Shown: piece after piece, positions 10,127 to 21,660 of the stretch
Position numbering within the stretch: the first letter of the stretch is position 1
Layout of the letters: each line of letters starts with the position of its first letter
Assembly: GCA_947372925.1 (NCBI GenBank)
Contig: CANBVQ010000003.1
Location: 1 to 64,000 of the forward strand
Direction of reading: 5' to 3'
Length of the DNA stretch: 64,000 bases
Origin: Acidimicrobiaceae bacterium
GTDB taxonomy: Bacteria; Actinomycetota; Acidimicrobiia; Acidimicrobiales; RAAP-2
Notes under the pieces: model-generated
The model's input: only the letters and a program-made list of their open reading frames with translations
What the model was told of the DNA's origin: nothing
Databases searched by the model: none
Made by a program: the position numbers and the translations under genes

Positions 10127-12331
10127 ATGGCGGGGTTAAGGGAGATGCTTCGCTCGGCGCGAGGCGTCGCTTGGGCTCTCGTTGCCGCCTTTGTCGCCGT
10201 GGCCGGCCACTCTTCGTCAAATGCCTTCGGGCAGATTTTTCTGCTCGTCACTATCTTGCTGCTCCCGGGATCAGCCATTGCGTCCCTGCTCAGAATTCGC
10301 CTGGAAAGTATTTCTTCACGTGTGATTTTGACCGTGGCATTCGGAACGACGTTCATCATGGTGATGGGCTATCTCGTCTCGCTCGCCGGCCCACACGTCG
10401 GCATCGATCGACCCCTTGATCGAATTCCCCAGCTATGGATATGGGGCGTTTTACTTCTCGTATTGACCATCGCGTGTGCGATTGTGAAGCGAGACCCGGT
10501 TTCGTACGTCTTTGAGGGTGTCGAGCCGTATCACGTTTACTACTCTTCGATCTTTTTGGTCTTTCCCATAGTCGCGGCAATTGGTGCATTCCGTCTTAAT
10601 GGGGGACACGGTAATGACATTGCCGTCATCAATCTCGCCGTCATCATTGGACTCGTGGTCTTTACTTCGATTGTCACCTGGCGCCGTGACGTTCGCTTCC
10701 CAATCTCGGCCCTGATCTACTCAATCTCGTTGGCAGTGGTGTGGTCCTACTCACTCCGCACCGAACACCTCAACGGCTGGGATATCCAGCAAGAGTTCGG
10801 TGTCTGCATGCAAACTTTCAATCGAGGTATTTGGATCGTTCCGCCCGATCACTCGGCCTACGCCGCGATGCTTTCATTGACTTCATTTCCCGTTCAGCTC
10901 CATTCGCTCACCGGGGTCGCCTTCACCTGGATCTTCAAGGCAGTCTTCACGGCGCTTCTGGCGTTGGTGCCGCTCGGTATTTTTCTCTCGGTGCGTCGAG
11001 TCGCCACCGATGGTGCCGCAACAGCAACTTCCTGTCTGCTCGTCATTGGTTCTATCGCCTATCCCCAGGAGATGGCGACCTTGGGTCGTCAGGCCATCGC
11101 GTTTGTGCTCCTGACGAGCATCGTGGTGGTCTTGGGTGAGAATATTGGGACGCGAAATCAACGCCTCTACTTCATGGTGATGGGTGTCAGCCTCTCGTTT
11201 ACACACTATTCAACGGCCTACTTTCAAGCCTCGATCTTGTTTGTGGCGTGGATGGCTACTTTCATCGCGACCGGCTTCAAGCGAAAAAATAGAAAAGAAA
11301 CGGTTATTACGTTCGGCCCGGTGATATGCACGCTGATTGCGGCAGTCGTTTGGAACTTAGTAATTACCGATAACAATGCCCTGGTCAAACCGTCGAACCG
11401 TATCGTGTCATCCGGTCTTGCGCTTTCTGCTTCAAGCGGAATTAAGAAAGTTCCGGTAGAGCAATATCAGGGTGAAATTTTGGCCTCGTTGAAGATCCTG
11501 GTCCCTCAGCTTGAAGTTCTGCGGGAGGGTCGCACACACATTCTGCAGGACACTGTGGTGCCGACCTTGAAGGGTCTGGCGCCTGGCGTGACGAACATCT
11601 GGGAAAAAATCACCATCTTGAAGTCGGACCTCGTGAACGTGTCCCTCTCACTGTCAGTCCCCTACTTGCTTTATCTGTGGAAACGCGAGCCAGAGCGATA
11701 CAGCACCGAAGAAGATCTCTTCGCCCTGGGTGTGGGTGCCCTCTTCGGGGCCATTCTCTTCCGGTTCTCGGGCACCTTGGCTCAGTTCTATAACCCCGAA
11801 CGAGGAGCGTTGCTCTCGAACCTCTACTTCTCCGTTCCCTTGGCGGTCGGGATTATGCGATCGATTCGGTGGCGCCCCAAACTCACCGGCACCCTCGTGA
11901 TCTCAGCTATGGCCATCGCGATGTTTGACGTATTTGGTCTCTCGCGATTCCTCACCGGTGGGGGCGCCCCATCATCCATTGTCGGCCAGAGCGAGTCTTC
12001 TGAGCGATTCTTTGTTTCTGAGGCTGAGTACAACGCGGCCCTGTGGGCTCAGGCGCATATTCCTAAGAACAATCTCGTCCAGACTGACCAGTACGGGAAA
12101 ATTGCCTTCCTGAACGCCCCGGGTAAGTACAACCTTCTTTCCGCCTACGCCCCCAACATCTTGGACTGGCGCGCATTCGTCTACGAATCCAAAGTCAACC
12201 TGATTGATCACCGTTCTCGTGGGGAAACCAAGAACGCTCACCACACCACGATTTACGTGACGCCGCAGAAGTACTTCGACGACAACTATCGCGTCGTGTA
12301 CTCCTCCGAATATGCCCGCATGTACCACTAA
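10127..12331 (+). CDS. Large polytopic membrane protein, probable lipid-linked-sugar glycosyltransferase or polymerase
   Basis: A 734-residue protein with about a dozen hydrophobic helices (first at about residues 15-30) and a soluble C-terminal part after about residue 610 (YNAALWAQAHIPKNN, YSSEYARMYH). The overall form recalls GT-C enzymes or DUF2206-like membrane proteins, but I see no diagnostic catalytic motif. GGAGG at 10114-10118 precedes the ATG by 8 nt. It follows GT2, the anchored protein and GT4 on the same strand, so handling of the same lipid-linked glycan is a reasonable inference. Confidence 0.75.
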   Translation: MAGLREMLRSARGVAWALVAAFVAVAGHSSSNAFGQIFLLVTILLLPGSAIASLLRIRLESISSRVILTVAFGTTFIMVMGYLVSLAGPHVGIDRPLDRIPQLWIWGVLLLVLTIACAIVKRDPVSYVFEGVEPYHVYYSSIFLVFPIVAAIGAFRLNGGHGNDIAVINLAVIIGLVVFTSIVTWRRDVRFPISALIYSISLAVVWSYSLRTEHLNGWDIQQEFGVCMQTFNRGIWIVPPDHSAYAAMLSLTSFPVQLHSLTGVAFTWIFKAVFTALLALVPLGIFLSVRRVATDGAATATSCLLVIGSIAYPQEMATLGRQAIAFVLLTSIVVVLGENIGTRNQRLYFMVMGVSLSFTHYSTAYFQASILFVAWMATFIATGFKRKNRKETVITFGPVICTLIAAVVWNLVITDNNALVKPSNRIVSSGLALSASSGIKKVPVEQYQGEILASLKILVPQLEVLREGRTHILQDTVVPTLKGLAPGVTNIWEKITILKSDLVNVSLSLSVPYLLYLWKREPERYSTEEDLFALGVGALFGAILFRFSGTLAQFYNPERGALLSNLYFSVPLAVGIMRSIRWRPKLTGTLVISAMAIAMFDVFGLSRFLTGGGAPSSIVGQSESSERFFVSEAEYNAALWAQAHIPKNNLVQTDQYGKIAFLNAPGKYNLLSAYAPNILDWRAFVYESKVNLIDHRSRGETKNAHHTTIYVTPQKYFDDNYRVVYSSEYARMYH

Positions 12332-12410
12332 GGCTGGTCCGAGGTCACCGGTCGTCCGGTAGATTGGTGGCACCGCGACGCCCTGGTGGCGGTTTACAAC
12401 GGAGGTCATT

Positions 12411-13570
12411 GTGGCTGAGGTAGAGATCGGCATTTACAAGTCGGCACGTCAAGCGTACGGTTTTGACGACATTGCGATTGTGCCCTCACGCCGAACTCGT
12501 GACCCCGAAGACGTCGACATTGCCTGGCAGCTCGACGCGTACAAATTCGAACTTCCTCTCCTCGCCTCCGCTATGGACGGTGTTGTTTCTCCCGCTACCG
12601 CCATTGAAATCGGCAAGCTCGGTGGGCTCGGTGTTTTGAATCTCGAAGGACTATGGACTCGATACGACGACCCCATGCCGCTGTTTGATGAAATCCGTGA
12701 GCTCGACAATGACCGGGCCACCGCCCGTATGCAGCAGATGTATCTCGAGCCCATCAAGTTGGAGCTCGTTACCCAGCGCATTCGTGAAATGAAGGCGGCC
12801 GGCGTTACGACCTCGGCCTCAGTCACACCACAACGTACGAACTGGATGGCCAAGGCCATTGCCGATGCCGAGTTGGACATTTTGGTTATTCAGGGCACCG
12901 TGGTTTCGGCCGAGCACGTGAGTAAGACGGTTGAGCCACTCAACCTCAAGAGTTTCATTCGTGAATTTGAAATCCCCACCATCGTCGGTGGCTGCGCCAG
13001 TTACCAAGCGGCCTTGCACTTGATGCGCACCGGTGCCGTAGGTGTACTGGTTGGGGTCGGCCCCGGTAATGCCTGCACCACCCGAGGTGTTCTGGGTATT
13101 GGTGTTCCCCAGGCGACGGCTATCGCTGATGTCGCTGGCGCTCGTATGCGTCACCTTGACGAAACGGGCGTCTACGTTCACGTCATCGCTGACGGCGGAA
13201 TGAGCAAGGGTGGCGATGTTGCTAAGGCCATTGCCTGTGGTGCTGATGCCGTGATGATTGGATCGCCGCTGTCTAGTGCCACCGAAGCACCGGCCCGTGG
13301 TTTCCACTGGGGCATGGCGACGTTCCACCCCACGCTGCCTCGCGGCGCGCGCGTGCGCACCGAAGTTCGCGGATCGCTTCGTGAAATTCTCCTCGGCCCC
13401 GCCACGGAGAATGATGGTCGCATGAACCTCTTCGGTGCCCTTCGTACTTCGATGGCTACCTGTGGCTACGAGACGTTGAAGGAATTCCAAAAGGCCGAGA
13501 TCATGCTCGCCCCCTCTCTGCAAACTGAAGGAAAGCAGCTCCAGCGCTCGCAGGGCGTTGGCATGGGCCA

Positions 13571-13574
<4 letters not shown>
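12411..13574 (+). CDS. guaB3: GuaB3 family IMP dehydrogenase-related protein
   Basis: A 387-residue IMPDH/GMPR barrel without the CBS pair of GuaB. The active loop [15 protein letters not shown] carries the catalytic-type Cys at about residue 222, and [16 protein letters not shown] and [12 protein letters not shown] bind phosphate. Actinobacteria carry this shorter paralogue beside the true guaB. Its role in the IMP-XMP branch is uncertain, although the loop Cys is kept. It starts with GTG after GGAGG (12401-12405) and overlaps guaA by TTGA, so coupling to GMP synthesis is built into the layout. Confidence 0.9.
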
Positions 13575-15108
<1,534 letters not shown>

Positions 15109-15112
<4 letters not shown>

Positions 15113-17379
15113 GTCAAGGCTCATTTGGTGATGCGGAGTTATGGGGTGACCAGTCTCCGGCTCCCTTTCTTGACGCCGCACGTCTCACTGAAGACCTCAC
15201 GGAGCCCCAACGCCAAGCAGTAACGCATCCCGGGGGTCCTCTGCTGGTGGTGGCGGGAGCCGGCTCCGGTAAGACCCGCGTCTTAACACGCCGGGTCGCG
15301 TACCTCTTGGAAGTCGACCGCGTGGCGCCCTGGGAAATTCTCGCCATCACTTTTACTAATAAGGCGGCGGACGAGATGAAACGTCGCGTGGCCGAACTGG
15401 TGGGTAGTCGTTCGGAACGCATGTGGGTCCAAACCTTCCACTCCGCCTGCCTCCGTCTGCTGCGAGCAAACGCTGGCGTCTTGGGTTTTGAACCGGGCTT
15501 CACGATCTACGACTCCGACGAGAGCCGCAGCGAAGTCGAGCGGATCATGAAGGATTTCGGCATCGACGTGAAGGCGACGAAGCCACGATCGGTCTTGGCC
15601 ATGATTTCAGCGGCGAAGAACGCCATGCAGTCTCCTGATGCCTACCTCGAGGTTGACGCCGATCCCAAGCGCGAGATGGTGGCCAAGGTCTACCAACGCT
15701 ACGAGGACTCCTTGCGCCGGGCGAATGCGATGGACTTCGATGATTTGCTGCTCAACGCGGTGCGCATGCTGCAAAAAGATGCCGAAGTCCGTCAGCGTTA
15801 CCAGCGTCAGTTTCGTCACGTCCTGGTTGATGAGTTTCAAGACACCAACGGAGTGCAGAACAAGCTCGTTGAAATTCTGGCCGAGCACCATGGGAATATC
15901 TGTGTCGTCGGCGATGCCGACCAATCGATCTATCGATTCCGAGCGGCCGACGTCCGCAACATTCTGCAGTTCGCCCAGCACCACCCCGACACGACCACCG
16001 TCCTGCTCGAAGAAAACTTTCGCTCCACGCAGACCATCCTGGATGCCGCTAACGCCGTCATTGACCGGAATGAATCACGCATCCCGAAGAATCTCTTCAC
16101 GCAACGTGGTCGGGGCGACAAGATTCGCCGCTACGCCGGTGAGGACGAGTACGACGAGGGCCGCTGGGTCATTTCCGAGCTGCGCCGGTTCCGGAATGAC
16201 TACGACATCGAGTGGCGCGAGATGGCAATCTTCTATCGGACGAACGCGCAGAGTCGTGTACTCGAAGAGCAGTGCATCCGCGCCGGCGTGCCGTACCGAG
16301 TGATTTCGGGACTTCGCTTCTACGACCGTAAGGAAGTAAAGGATGTTCTGGCCTATGCCCGCCTCCTCGTTAATCCCCGTGATGACGTGGCATCGCGCCG
16401 CGTCATCAACGAACCTCGACGCGGTGTCGGTGCGGTTGCGCTAACCAAATTGCAGTCGTACGCCACTGATCACAACATCTCCTTTTCGGAGGCGGTGAGG
16501 TTCTCTGAGGAGGCCGGTGTCGCGGGCAAGGCGGGCTCCGGTGTGCGACAGTTCGCCACGCTGCTCGACGAACTCCGTGCTCTCTCCAATGACCTGCCCC
16601 CCGGCGAGATGATTCAAACCATCGCCCGTGACAGCGGAATTCTCGACGAACTGCTTACCGATGGCAGTGACGAGGCGCGGAGCCGCATTGAGAACCTCGG
16701 AGAACTGGCGAGCGCGGCGGCCGAGTACGAAACGATGATGGATTTTCTTGAACGACTCGCGCTCAGCGCCGAGAGCGATCAACTCGACGCCAGTGCGGGT
16801 GCTGTGTCGCTCATGACGATGCACGTGGCGAAGGGCCTGGAATTTCCTGCCGTAGTGATTACGGGTCTCGAAGAGGGCATGTTCCCTCATTCGCGCGCAC
16901 TTGTCGATCAAGCCGAGCTGGAAGAAGAGCGACGCCTCTGTTACGTCGGCATCACGCGAGCGATGCGCCACCTTTCGTTGACACACGCCTGGACTCGCAC
17001 GATGTGGGGCCGCCGCATGGACGCCATCACAAGTCGATTCTGGAATGAAGTGCCCGAGGAGCTCTGTGAGGAGTGTTCGGTGGTTAAGCCCATGCGCCGC
17101 AGCACCTTCAGCGACACGGACTATGGCTTTGAAGGTCGCTCGAGCGACTTCACCGCCGGTCGAGCATTCGGGGCGGCGACGCCCCAAGAAGCCCGAGGTT
17201 CAGGGGCTGAACAGCTGGGGCTCCGCAGTGGTGACCGCATTGTTCACGACCGCTTTGGACCGGGCACCGTCTTGAGTGTGGCCGGTGAAGGTGACCGAAC
17301 GCGGGCCTTCGTCCGCTTTGACGAGGGGCAGTCCGAGAAGCAGCTGGTGCTCTCCATTTCACCCCTCAAGCGTCTTTAG
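15109..17379 (+). CDS. pcrA: ATP-dependent DNA helicase PcrA/UvrD (superfamily 1A)
   Basis: About 756 residues, the normal length for PcrA, a 3'-5' helicase in nucleotide excision repair and replication restart. Motifs in order: GAGSGKT (about 50-56), [70 protein letters not shown]. The C-terminal region ends with a small beta-rich domain ([17 protein letters not shown]) that binds RNA polymerase in related proteins. GTG 15109 gives a GTGA overlap with guaA; GTG 15103 is also possible. Confidence 0.95.
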
Positions 17380-17391
17380 GCGAAAAGTCAA

Positions 17392-17397
17392 TACGAT
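17392..17397 (+). promoter_or_regulatory. -10 box of a leaderless promoter
   Basis: TACGAT ends exactly 6 nt before ATG 17404, and no ribosome site is present. Confidence 0.6.
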
Positions 17398-17403
17398 TAC
17401 ACC

Positions 17404-18657
17404 ATGCGAGAAGAGGGCACTACCACCAGTCGCCGTTCTCGCATGAGTACTCAGCCACCCCGCATGGAGGCAGCGCCTCGTCACCCCCGGTACGTCTACG
17501 TACGCCGCCGCATCGTCTTTGGGTTGGCGCTCATGACGTTGACGTACGGTCTCTATCTCGGAGTGACCTTGGCCGTCGCGCTGACGAACCAGTCGTACGG
17601 CGTCTCCTTCTCGGCCCGCGGTGCCGAGTGGGGGCGAGAGCACGGCATGGGTTGGGCCGTGACGTGGGTCGAGCAGAGGTACTACTCCATCAATAAACCA
17701 AAGACGGGTGGTACTCCCGAGTCCAATCAGTTCGGATCGGGTTCGACCGCAGTCGATATTCCCCGCACCGGCCATCTCCCCGCGCCGAGCACCGTAGCGA
17801 CTCCGGCGAAGACGCCACAAGCGGGCGAGGGTGTCTGGCACCCCGTCGGGCGCAAGACGGCATCCGGGATTCCCGCCATCTACGAGGCCTTCATTCGTCC
17901 CGACGCCATCCATACGAGCTACGTCGTCGGTCTGGCGTGGATGGATCCCACACTGCTCGAAGCGCGCCTCTATTCGGGATCGTTTATCCCCGGTGGCGGA
18001 CCCTATAAACACAGCGCACCGATTCTTCCGAAGACCACGGGCAACTTGGTGGCGGCCTTTAATGCGGGCTTTCGCATGCAAGACGCCAACGGTGGGTACT
18101 ACACCGACGACAAAACAGTGATTCCCCTGCGTAAGGGCGGCGCCGCCGTGGTGATTTTCAAAGACGGCACGATGACCGTCGGGCAGTGGGGGCGCGACAT
18201 CAAGATGTCGAGCTCGGTTCGTGAAGTCCGACAGAATCTCGACCTCATCGTGGACGACAGTCGGCCCGTGGCCGGATTGGATTCGGCCAACACAAAGCGT
18301 TGGGGCGCCACGCTCGGTGGCAAGTTTGACGTCTGGCGCAGTGGTATGGGCGTTACCGAAAACGGCGCGCTGGTCTACGCCGGTGGACCGGCACTCACGA
18401 TTAGTGCACTGGCCGATGTGCTGGTTCGAGCCGGTGCCGTTCGGGCCATGGAACTCGACATCAACACCGACTGGGTGCAGTATTCAATCTTTACTGCGCC
18501 GCTCGGCACCACCATTAACGGTGGCCACGGAAAGAGTCTGGTGTCGACGATGGTGGGGCCACCGAGTCGTTACTTCACGACGTGGTGGAACCGAGACTTC
18601 TTTACCGTTTCCCTGCGGCCCTCCGAAACTTCGGTGACCACCACCACGAAGCCCTAG
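17404..18657 (+). CDS. Membrane-anchored phosphodiester glycosidase family protein (NAGPA/DUF2233-like)
   Basis: A 417-residue protein with a basic cytoplasmic N-terminus, one membrane helix at about residues 36-58, a low-complexity linker and an outer domain. The domain shows AAFNAGFRMQDANGGYYTD, GAAVVIFKDGTMTVGQWGRD, IVDDSRP, MELDINTDWVQY and NGGHGKSLVSTMVGPPSRY, matching the exopolysaccharide/phosphodiester glycosidase fold that cleaves sugar-1-phosphodiesters. A role in trimming wall glycans is inferred. The nearest ATG after a TACGAT box 6 nt upstream is used. Its TAG interlocks with the stop of the convergent dprE2 gene (CTAG). Confidence 0.83.
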   Translation: MREEGTTTSRRSRMSTQPPRMEAAPRHPRYVYVRRRIVFGLALMTLTYGLYLGVTLAVALTNQSYGVSFSARGAEWGREHGMGWAVTWVEQRYYSINKPKTGGTPESNQFGSGSTAVDIPRTGHLPAPSTVATPAKTPQAGEGVWHPVGRKTASGIPAIYEAFIRPDAIHTSYVVGLAWMDPTLLEARLYSGSFIPGGGPYKHSAPILPKTTGNLVAAFNAGFRMQDANGGYYTDDKTVIPLRKGGAAVVIFKDGTMTVGQWGRDIKMSSSVREVRQNLDLIVDDSRPVAGLDSANTKRWGATLGGKFDVWRSGMGVTENGALVYAGGPALTISALADVLVRAGAVRAMELDINTDWVQYSIFTAPLGTTINGGHGKSLVSTMVGPPSRYFTTWWNRDFFTVSLRPSETSVTTTTKP

Positions 18658-19424
18658 CGCTCTTCGTTGATCTTGCGCCAGAGGGGTGCGGGTAGGTGGC
18701 GAAGTATCGCAAAGAGCCACTTCATGATGCTCGGCGAGTAAATAACGAGCGCGGGCGTACCGAGACCGCTCACGATGTCCTTCGCGACCCGCTCGGCGTC
18801 GACCGAAAACGGCGCCGGCTTGAGACCGGTGGTCATCTTGGTGTGTACGAAACCGGGACGGACAATCTGCAACGTGACGCCGGTCCCGATGAGCGAATCG
18901 GCCAAACCTTCACAAAGTCGATCGAGGCCGGCCTTGGCACCGCTGTAGAGGTAGGAGCCACGACGAACGCGAATCCCGGCCACCGAGCTAATAACCACGA
19001 TGCGTCCCGATCCCTGGGCGACCATACGCTGGCGCAACGCCGCGAGTGCGGTGACCGGCCAGGCGTAGTTGACGATGGACATGCGGGCGGCTGCGGCGGG
19101 GTCGTTCTCGTCGAGCAGCTGCTCTCCGAGGAGCCCTACGGCGATGATGACGAGGTCAACGGGTGCCCCAACTGCGGCGAACGACGCAGCGACGGCCGAC
19201 TCGGCCGATGTCACGTCTTGCGCATCGAAGGTCACCAGGTGCGTGGCGGTGGCGCCTGCATGGGTGGCTTCCTCGGCCGCCTCCTGAAGGAGGGACTCAT
19301 TACGTCCGGCCAAGACCACGGTGCGCGCGCGTGCGGCGCAGAGTTTCTTGGTGACTTCCCGAGCGATGTCGGAACTGCCGCCGAGAACGACGACGGTTTG
19401 GGGTTGTCCAAATGCATTTTCCAT
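18654..19424 (-). CDS. dprE2: Decaprenylphosphoryl-2-keto-ribose reductase DprE2-like SDR
   Basis: A 256-residue short-chain dehydrogenase. Its cofactor loop reads VVLGGSSDIA (about 11-21), the form seen in DprE2 (Rv3791) rather than the general TGxxxGIG. Catalytic ISSVAG and YSGAK follow, then RPGFVHTKMTTGL. DprE2 reduces the keto intermediate made by DprE1 to decaprenyl-phospho-arabinose, the donor for cell-envelope arabinan. It lies 5 nt downstream of dprE1 in the same minus-strand operon, which supports the assignment strongly. Confidence 0.88.
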   Translation of the reverse strand: MENAFGQPQTVVVLGGSSDIAREVTKKLCAARARTVVLAGRNESLLQEAAEEATHAGATATHLVTFDAQDVTSAESAVAASFAAVGAPVDLVIIAVGLLGEQLLDENDPAAAARMSIVNYAWPVTALAALRQRMVAQGSGRIVVISSVAGIRVRRGSYLYSGAKAGLDRLCEGLADSLIGTGVTLQIVRPGFVHTKMTTGLKPAPFSVDAERVAKDIVSGLGTPALVIYSPSIMKWLFAILRHLPAPLWRKINEER

Positions 19425-19429
19425 GGTGC

Positions 19430-20749
19430 CTACTTTCGAATTAGTTCAAGCCGGCGAGCGAGATCGCTGGTGATGACGGTTGTGGGGTCAATCTGGTGCT
19501 TGATGTGCAACAGCTCTTCAAAGCGTGGATACATCGCGCGGAACGTGGCCGGATCTAGGCGCGCATCCTTGGCCAGGTAGACACGACCACCGGCTGCCAA
19601 GACCAGCGTGTCGAGTTGGTCAAGTACCCCCGGCAGGGCTGCCGGGCCGACGGGCAGATCCAGAGCGAGTGTCCACCCGGGCATCGGAAATGACAGTGGA
19701 CCCGGAGTGCCGGCACCAAATCGCTTCAAGACCGCAAGGAAGCTAGGAACCCGTGATTCAGCGAGCAACTTGATGGCCTCAACGACGGTCTCGCTGGCCG
19801 AATCGGGTACCGCGAACTGATACTGAACAAAACCGCGCCGTCCGTAGAGGCGATTCCAGTCGCGTACGCCATCGAGGGGATGAAAGAAGGCTCCAATGCT
19901 CTGCTCTTCGCCCAGACGCTGTTTGGGCGCCATGCGAAACCAGAGCTCGTTAAAGGCCCGAATGGAGAGGCTATTGAGGAGGCCGCTCGGTGCTGAGAAG
20001 GGGACACCAATCTTGGCGTCGCGGGGAGAGTGTCGTTCGCCCGTGCCCTCGGCGTGATCGCCACGAGTCAAAATCGCGCGCCCCATCGCGGAACCGGTCG
20101 TCATGCAGTCCACCCACGCCACGGAGTACCGGTATCGATGGTCTCCCGTCTGCATCTCGTGCATCACGGCCTCGAGATTGGCAAAGCGCGTGGTATCGAC
20201 AACGACTTTGTCACTGGTAACGGCCAAGAGTTGGATCTGGGCGCGCAGCACGACGCCCGTTAGACCCATGCCACCAACGGTGGCCCAGAAGAGCTCGGCC
20301 CGTTCCGTCGGTCCACACGTAATGGTGCCGGTCGGTGTAGCCAACACGAGAGAACGTACGTGGTGGCCGAAGGATCCATCAACGTGATGGTTCTTGCCGT
20401 GAACGTCAGCGGCGATGGCGCCACCGATACTGACCTGCCGGGTTCCGGGCGTCACGGGTACGAACCAACCCAGGGGGAGGCCGACGCGAATCACGTCGTC
20501 AATCGTCACGCCTGCATCGACCCAGACTGAACCGTCCGGCGCAATCTCGTCCATCACGGTCATGGCGCTGTTACGAAGAACTAATCCGCCGGCCAACTGC
20601 GCCGCGTCGCCGTAGCTTCGACCGAGACCTCGAGAGAGAACGTGGGTCGAGGTGCGCAGGAGCCCGGTGACTTCCTCGGCAGTGGGCTCGAGGACGTCGG
20701 CCACACTCGGGGCTGTACGGCCCCAGCCGTAGAGCTTTTCTCGACTCAC
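19430..20749 (-). CDS. dprE1: Decaprenylphosphoryl-beta-D-ribose oxidase DprE1
   Basis: A 439-residue FAD enzyme oxidising decaprenyl-phospho-ribose at C2. It begins REKLYGWGRT, then RGLGRSYGD, PVTPGTRQVSIGGAIAADVHGKNHH with the FAD-site His117, and ends AKDAR (Lys394) and SDLARRLELI, all as in DprE1. In place of the M. tuberculosis Cys387 in the PGWNICVDFP segment this protein has PGWTLALDLP, so Ala362 (codon at 19664-19666). GTG 20749 overlaps the upstream stop as GTGA and is chosen over ATG 20782, which lies inside the previous gene. Confidence 0.93.
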   Translation of the reverse strand: MSREKLYGWGRTAPSVADVLEPTAEEVTGLLRTSTHVLSRGLGRSYGDAAQLAGGLVLRNSAMTVMDEIAPDGSVWVDAGVTIDDVIRVGLPLGWFVPVTPGTRQVSIGGAIAADVHGKNHHVDGSFGHHVRSLVLATPTGTITCGPTERAELFWATVGGMGLTGVVLRAQIQLLAVTSDKVVVDTTRFANLEAVMHEMQTGDHRYRYSVAWVDCMTTGSAMGRAILTRGDHAEGTGERHSPRDAKIGVPFSAPSGLLNSLSIRAFNELWFRMAPKQRLGEEQSIGAFFHPLDGVRDWNRLYGRRGFVQYQFAVPDSASETVVEAIKLLAESRVPSFLAVLKRFGAGTPGPLSFPMPGWTLALDLPVGPAALPGVLDQLDTLVLAAGGRVYLAKDARLDPATFRAMYPRFEELLHIKHQIDPTTVITSDLARRLELIRK

Positions 20750-21651
20750 GCGTGGATACCCAAGACGAAGAGCACGGCCCACGAGAGTCCGAGGACTAGC
20801 AACGTATGGTCGCTAAAGACGAGATCTTCAGGCGCACCGCCGTCGCCTCGTTCGAGTCGTCGCAGAATGTGCAAGATGGCCACCACGACCGGCACCGCGG
20901 TCAAGCGAATCAGCACGACGCGGTGATGGACGTTTGAAAGACCGGTAGGGGAAACGTCAAAGGCCCATAGGCAGTAGGTCGTCACGACGACCGAAGCGAC
21001 GAGCGTGAGAGCCGATCGAAGAAATTCGGGGCTGTACTCCGCGAGGACGGCTCGGTGGGCCCCAGCGTTATTACCCAGTTCCTTGAGTTCGGCCGTCCGC
21101 TTACCGATGACCAAGAAGAGCGCGGCGAAGGCCGTCACGGCGAGGAACCAACTCGATACGTAGAGATCGCTCACTACCGCTCCACCGAGCGCTCGGAGGA
21201 AGAAACCACTGGCCACGATGGCGAACTCAATCACGGGCTGGCGCTTGAGGGCCATGGAGTAGGCCATCGTGAGTGTGATGTAGGTCGCCACGACATAGAA
21301 GAGGTCGTGACCCGATGCGCCGGCGTACCAGGAGATGGCCAACGCTCCCAGCAGGAGCGTGGCGGCCAAGACGAGAGCGAGTGGGAGTGGCACGACCCCG
21401 GCCGCAATGGCCCGGAACTTTTTGGTGGGGTGGAGCCGATCGGCAGCTCGATCGCGCAGATCGTTGATGAGGTAGAGACCACTGGCCGCGAGGGTGAAGG
21501 CCACGAAGGCCTCGGCGGTGTGGCGCAAGGTGGCGCCACTCGTTATCTGTCCGGCGGCGGCGGGCGCAATGATGACGAGACCATTTTTGACCCACTGGCG
21601 TGGCCGGAGGGCACTAACAACACCAGTCAGGAGATTGCGGGGCTGCGGCAC
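20746..21651 (-). CDS. Decaprenyl-phosphate phosphoribosyltransferase (UbiA family)
   Basis: A 301-residue membrane enzyme with about eight helices. The UbiA motif is NDLRDRAADRLHPTKKFRAIAAG, whose aspartates bind magnesium and pyrophosphate. The HPTKKFR form is typical of Rv3806c-type enzymes, which join PRPP to decaprenyl phosphate. It supplies the substrate for DprE1 and sits directly upstream of it with a 4-nt overlap. The start is GTG at 21651, 9 nt after the upstream GT4 stop. Confidence 0.9.
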   Translation of the reverse strand: MPQPRNLLTGVVSALRPRQWVKNGLVIIAPAAAGQITSGATLRHTAEAFVAFTLAASGLYLINDLRDRAADRLHPTKKFRAIAAGVVPLPLALVLAATLLLGALAISWYAGASGHDLFYVVATYITLTMAYSMALKRQPVIEFAIVASGFFLRALGGAVVSDLYVSSWFLAVTAFAALFLVIGKRTAELKELGNNAGAHRAVLAEYSPEFLRSALTLVASVVVTTYCLWAFDVSPTGLSNVHHRVVLIRLTAVPVVVAILHILRRLERGDGGAPEDLVFSDHTLLVLGLSWAVLFVLGIHA

Positions 21652-21660
21652 GCGTAAACG

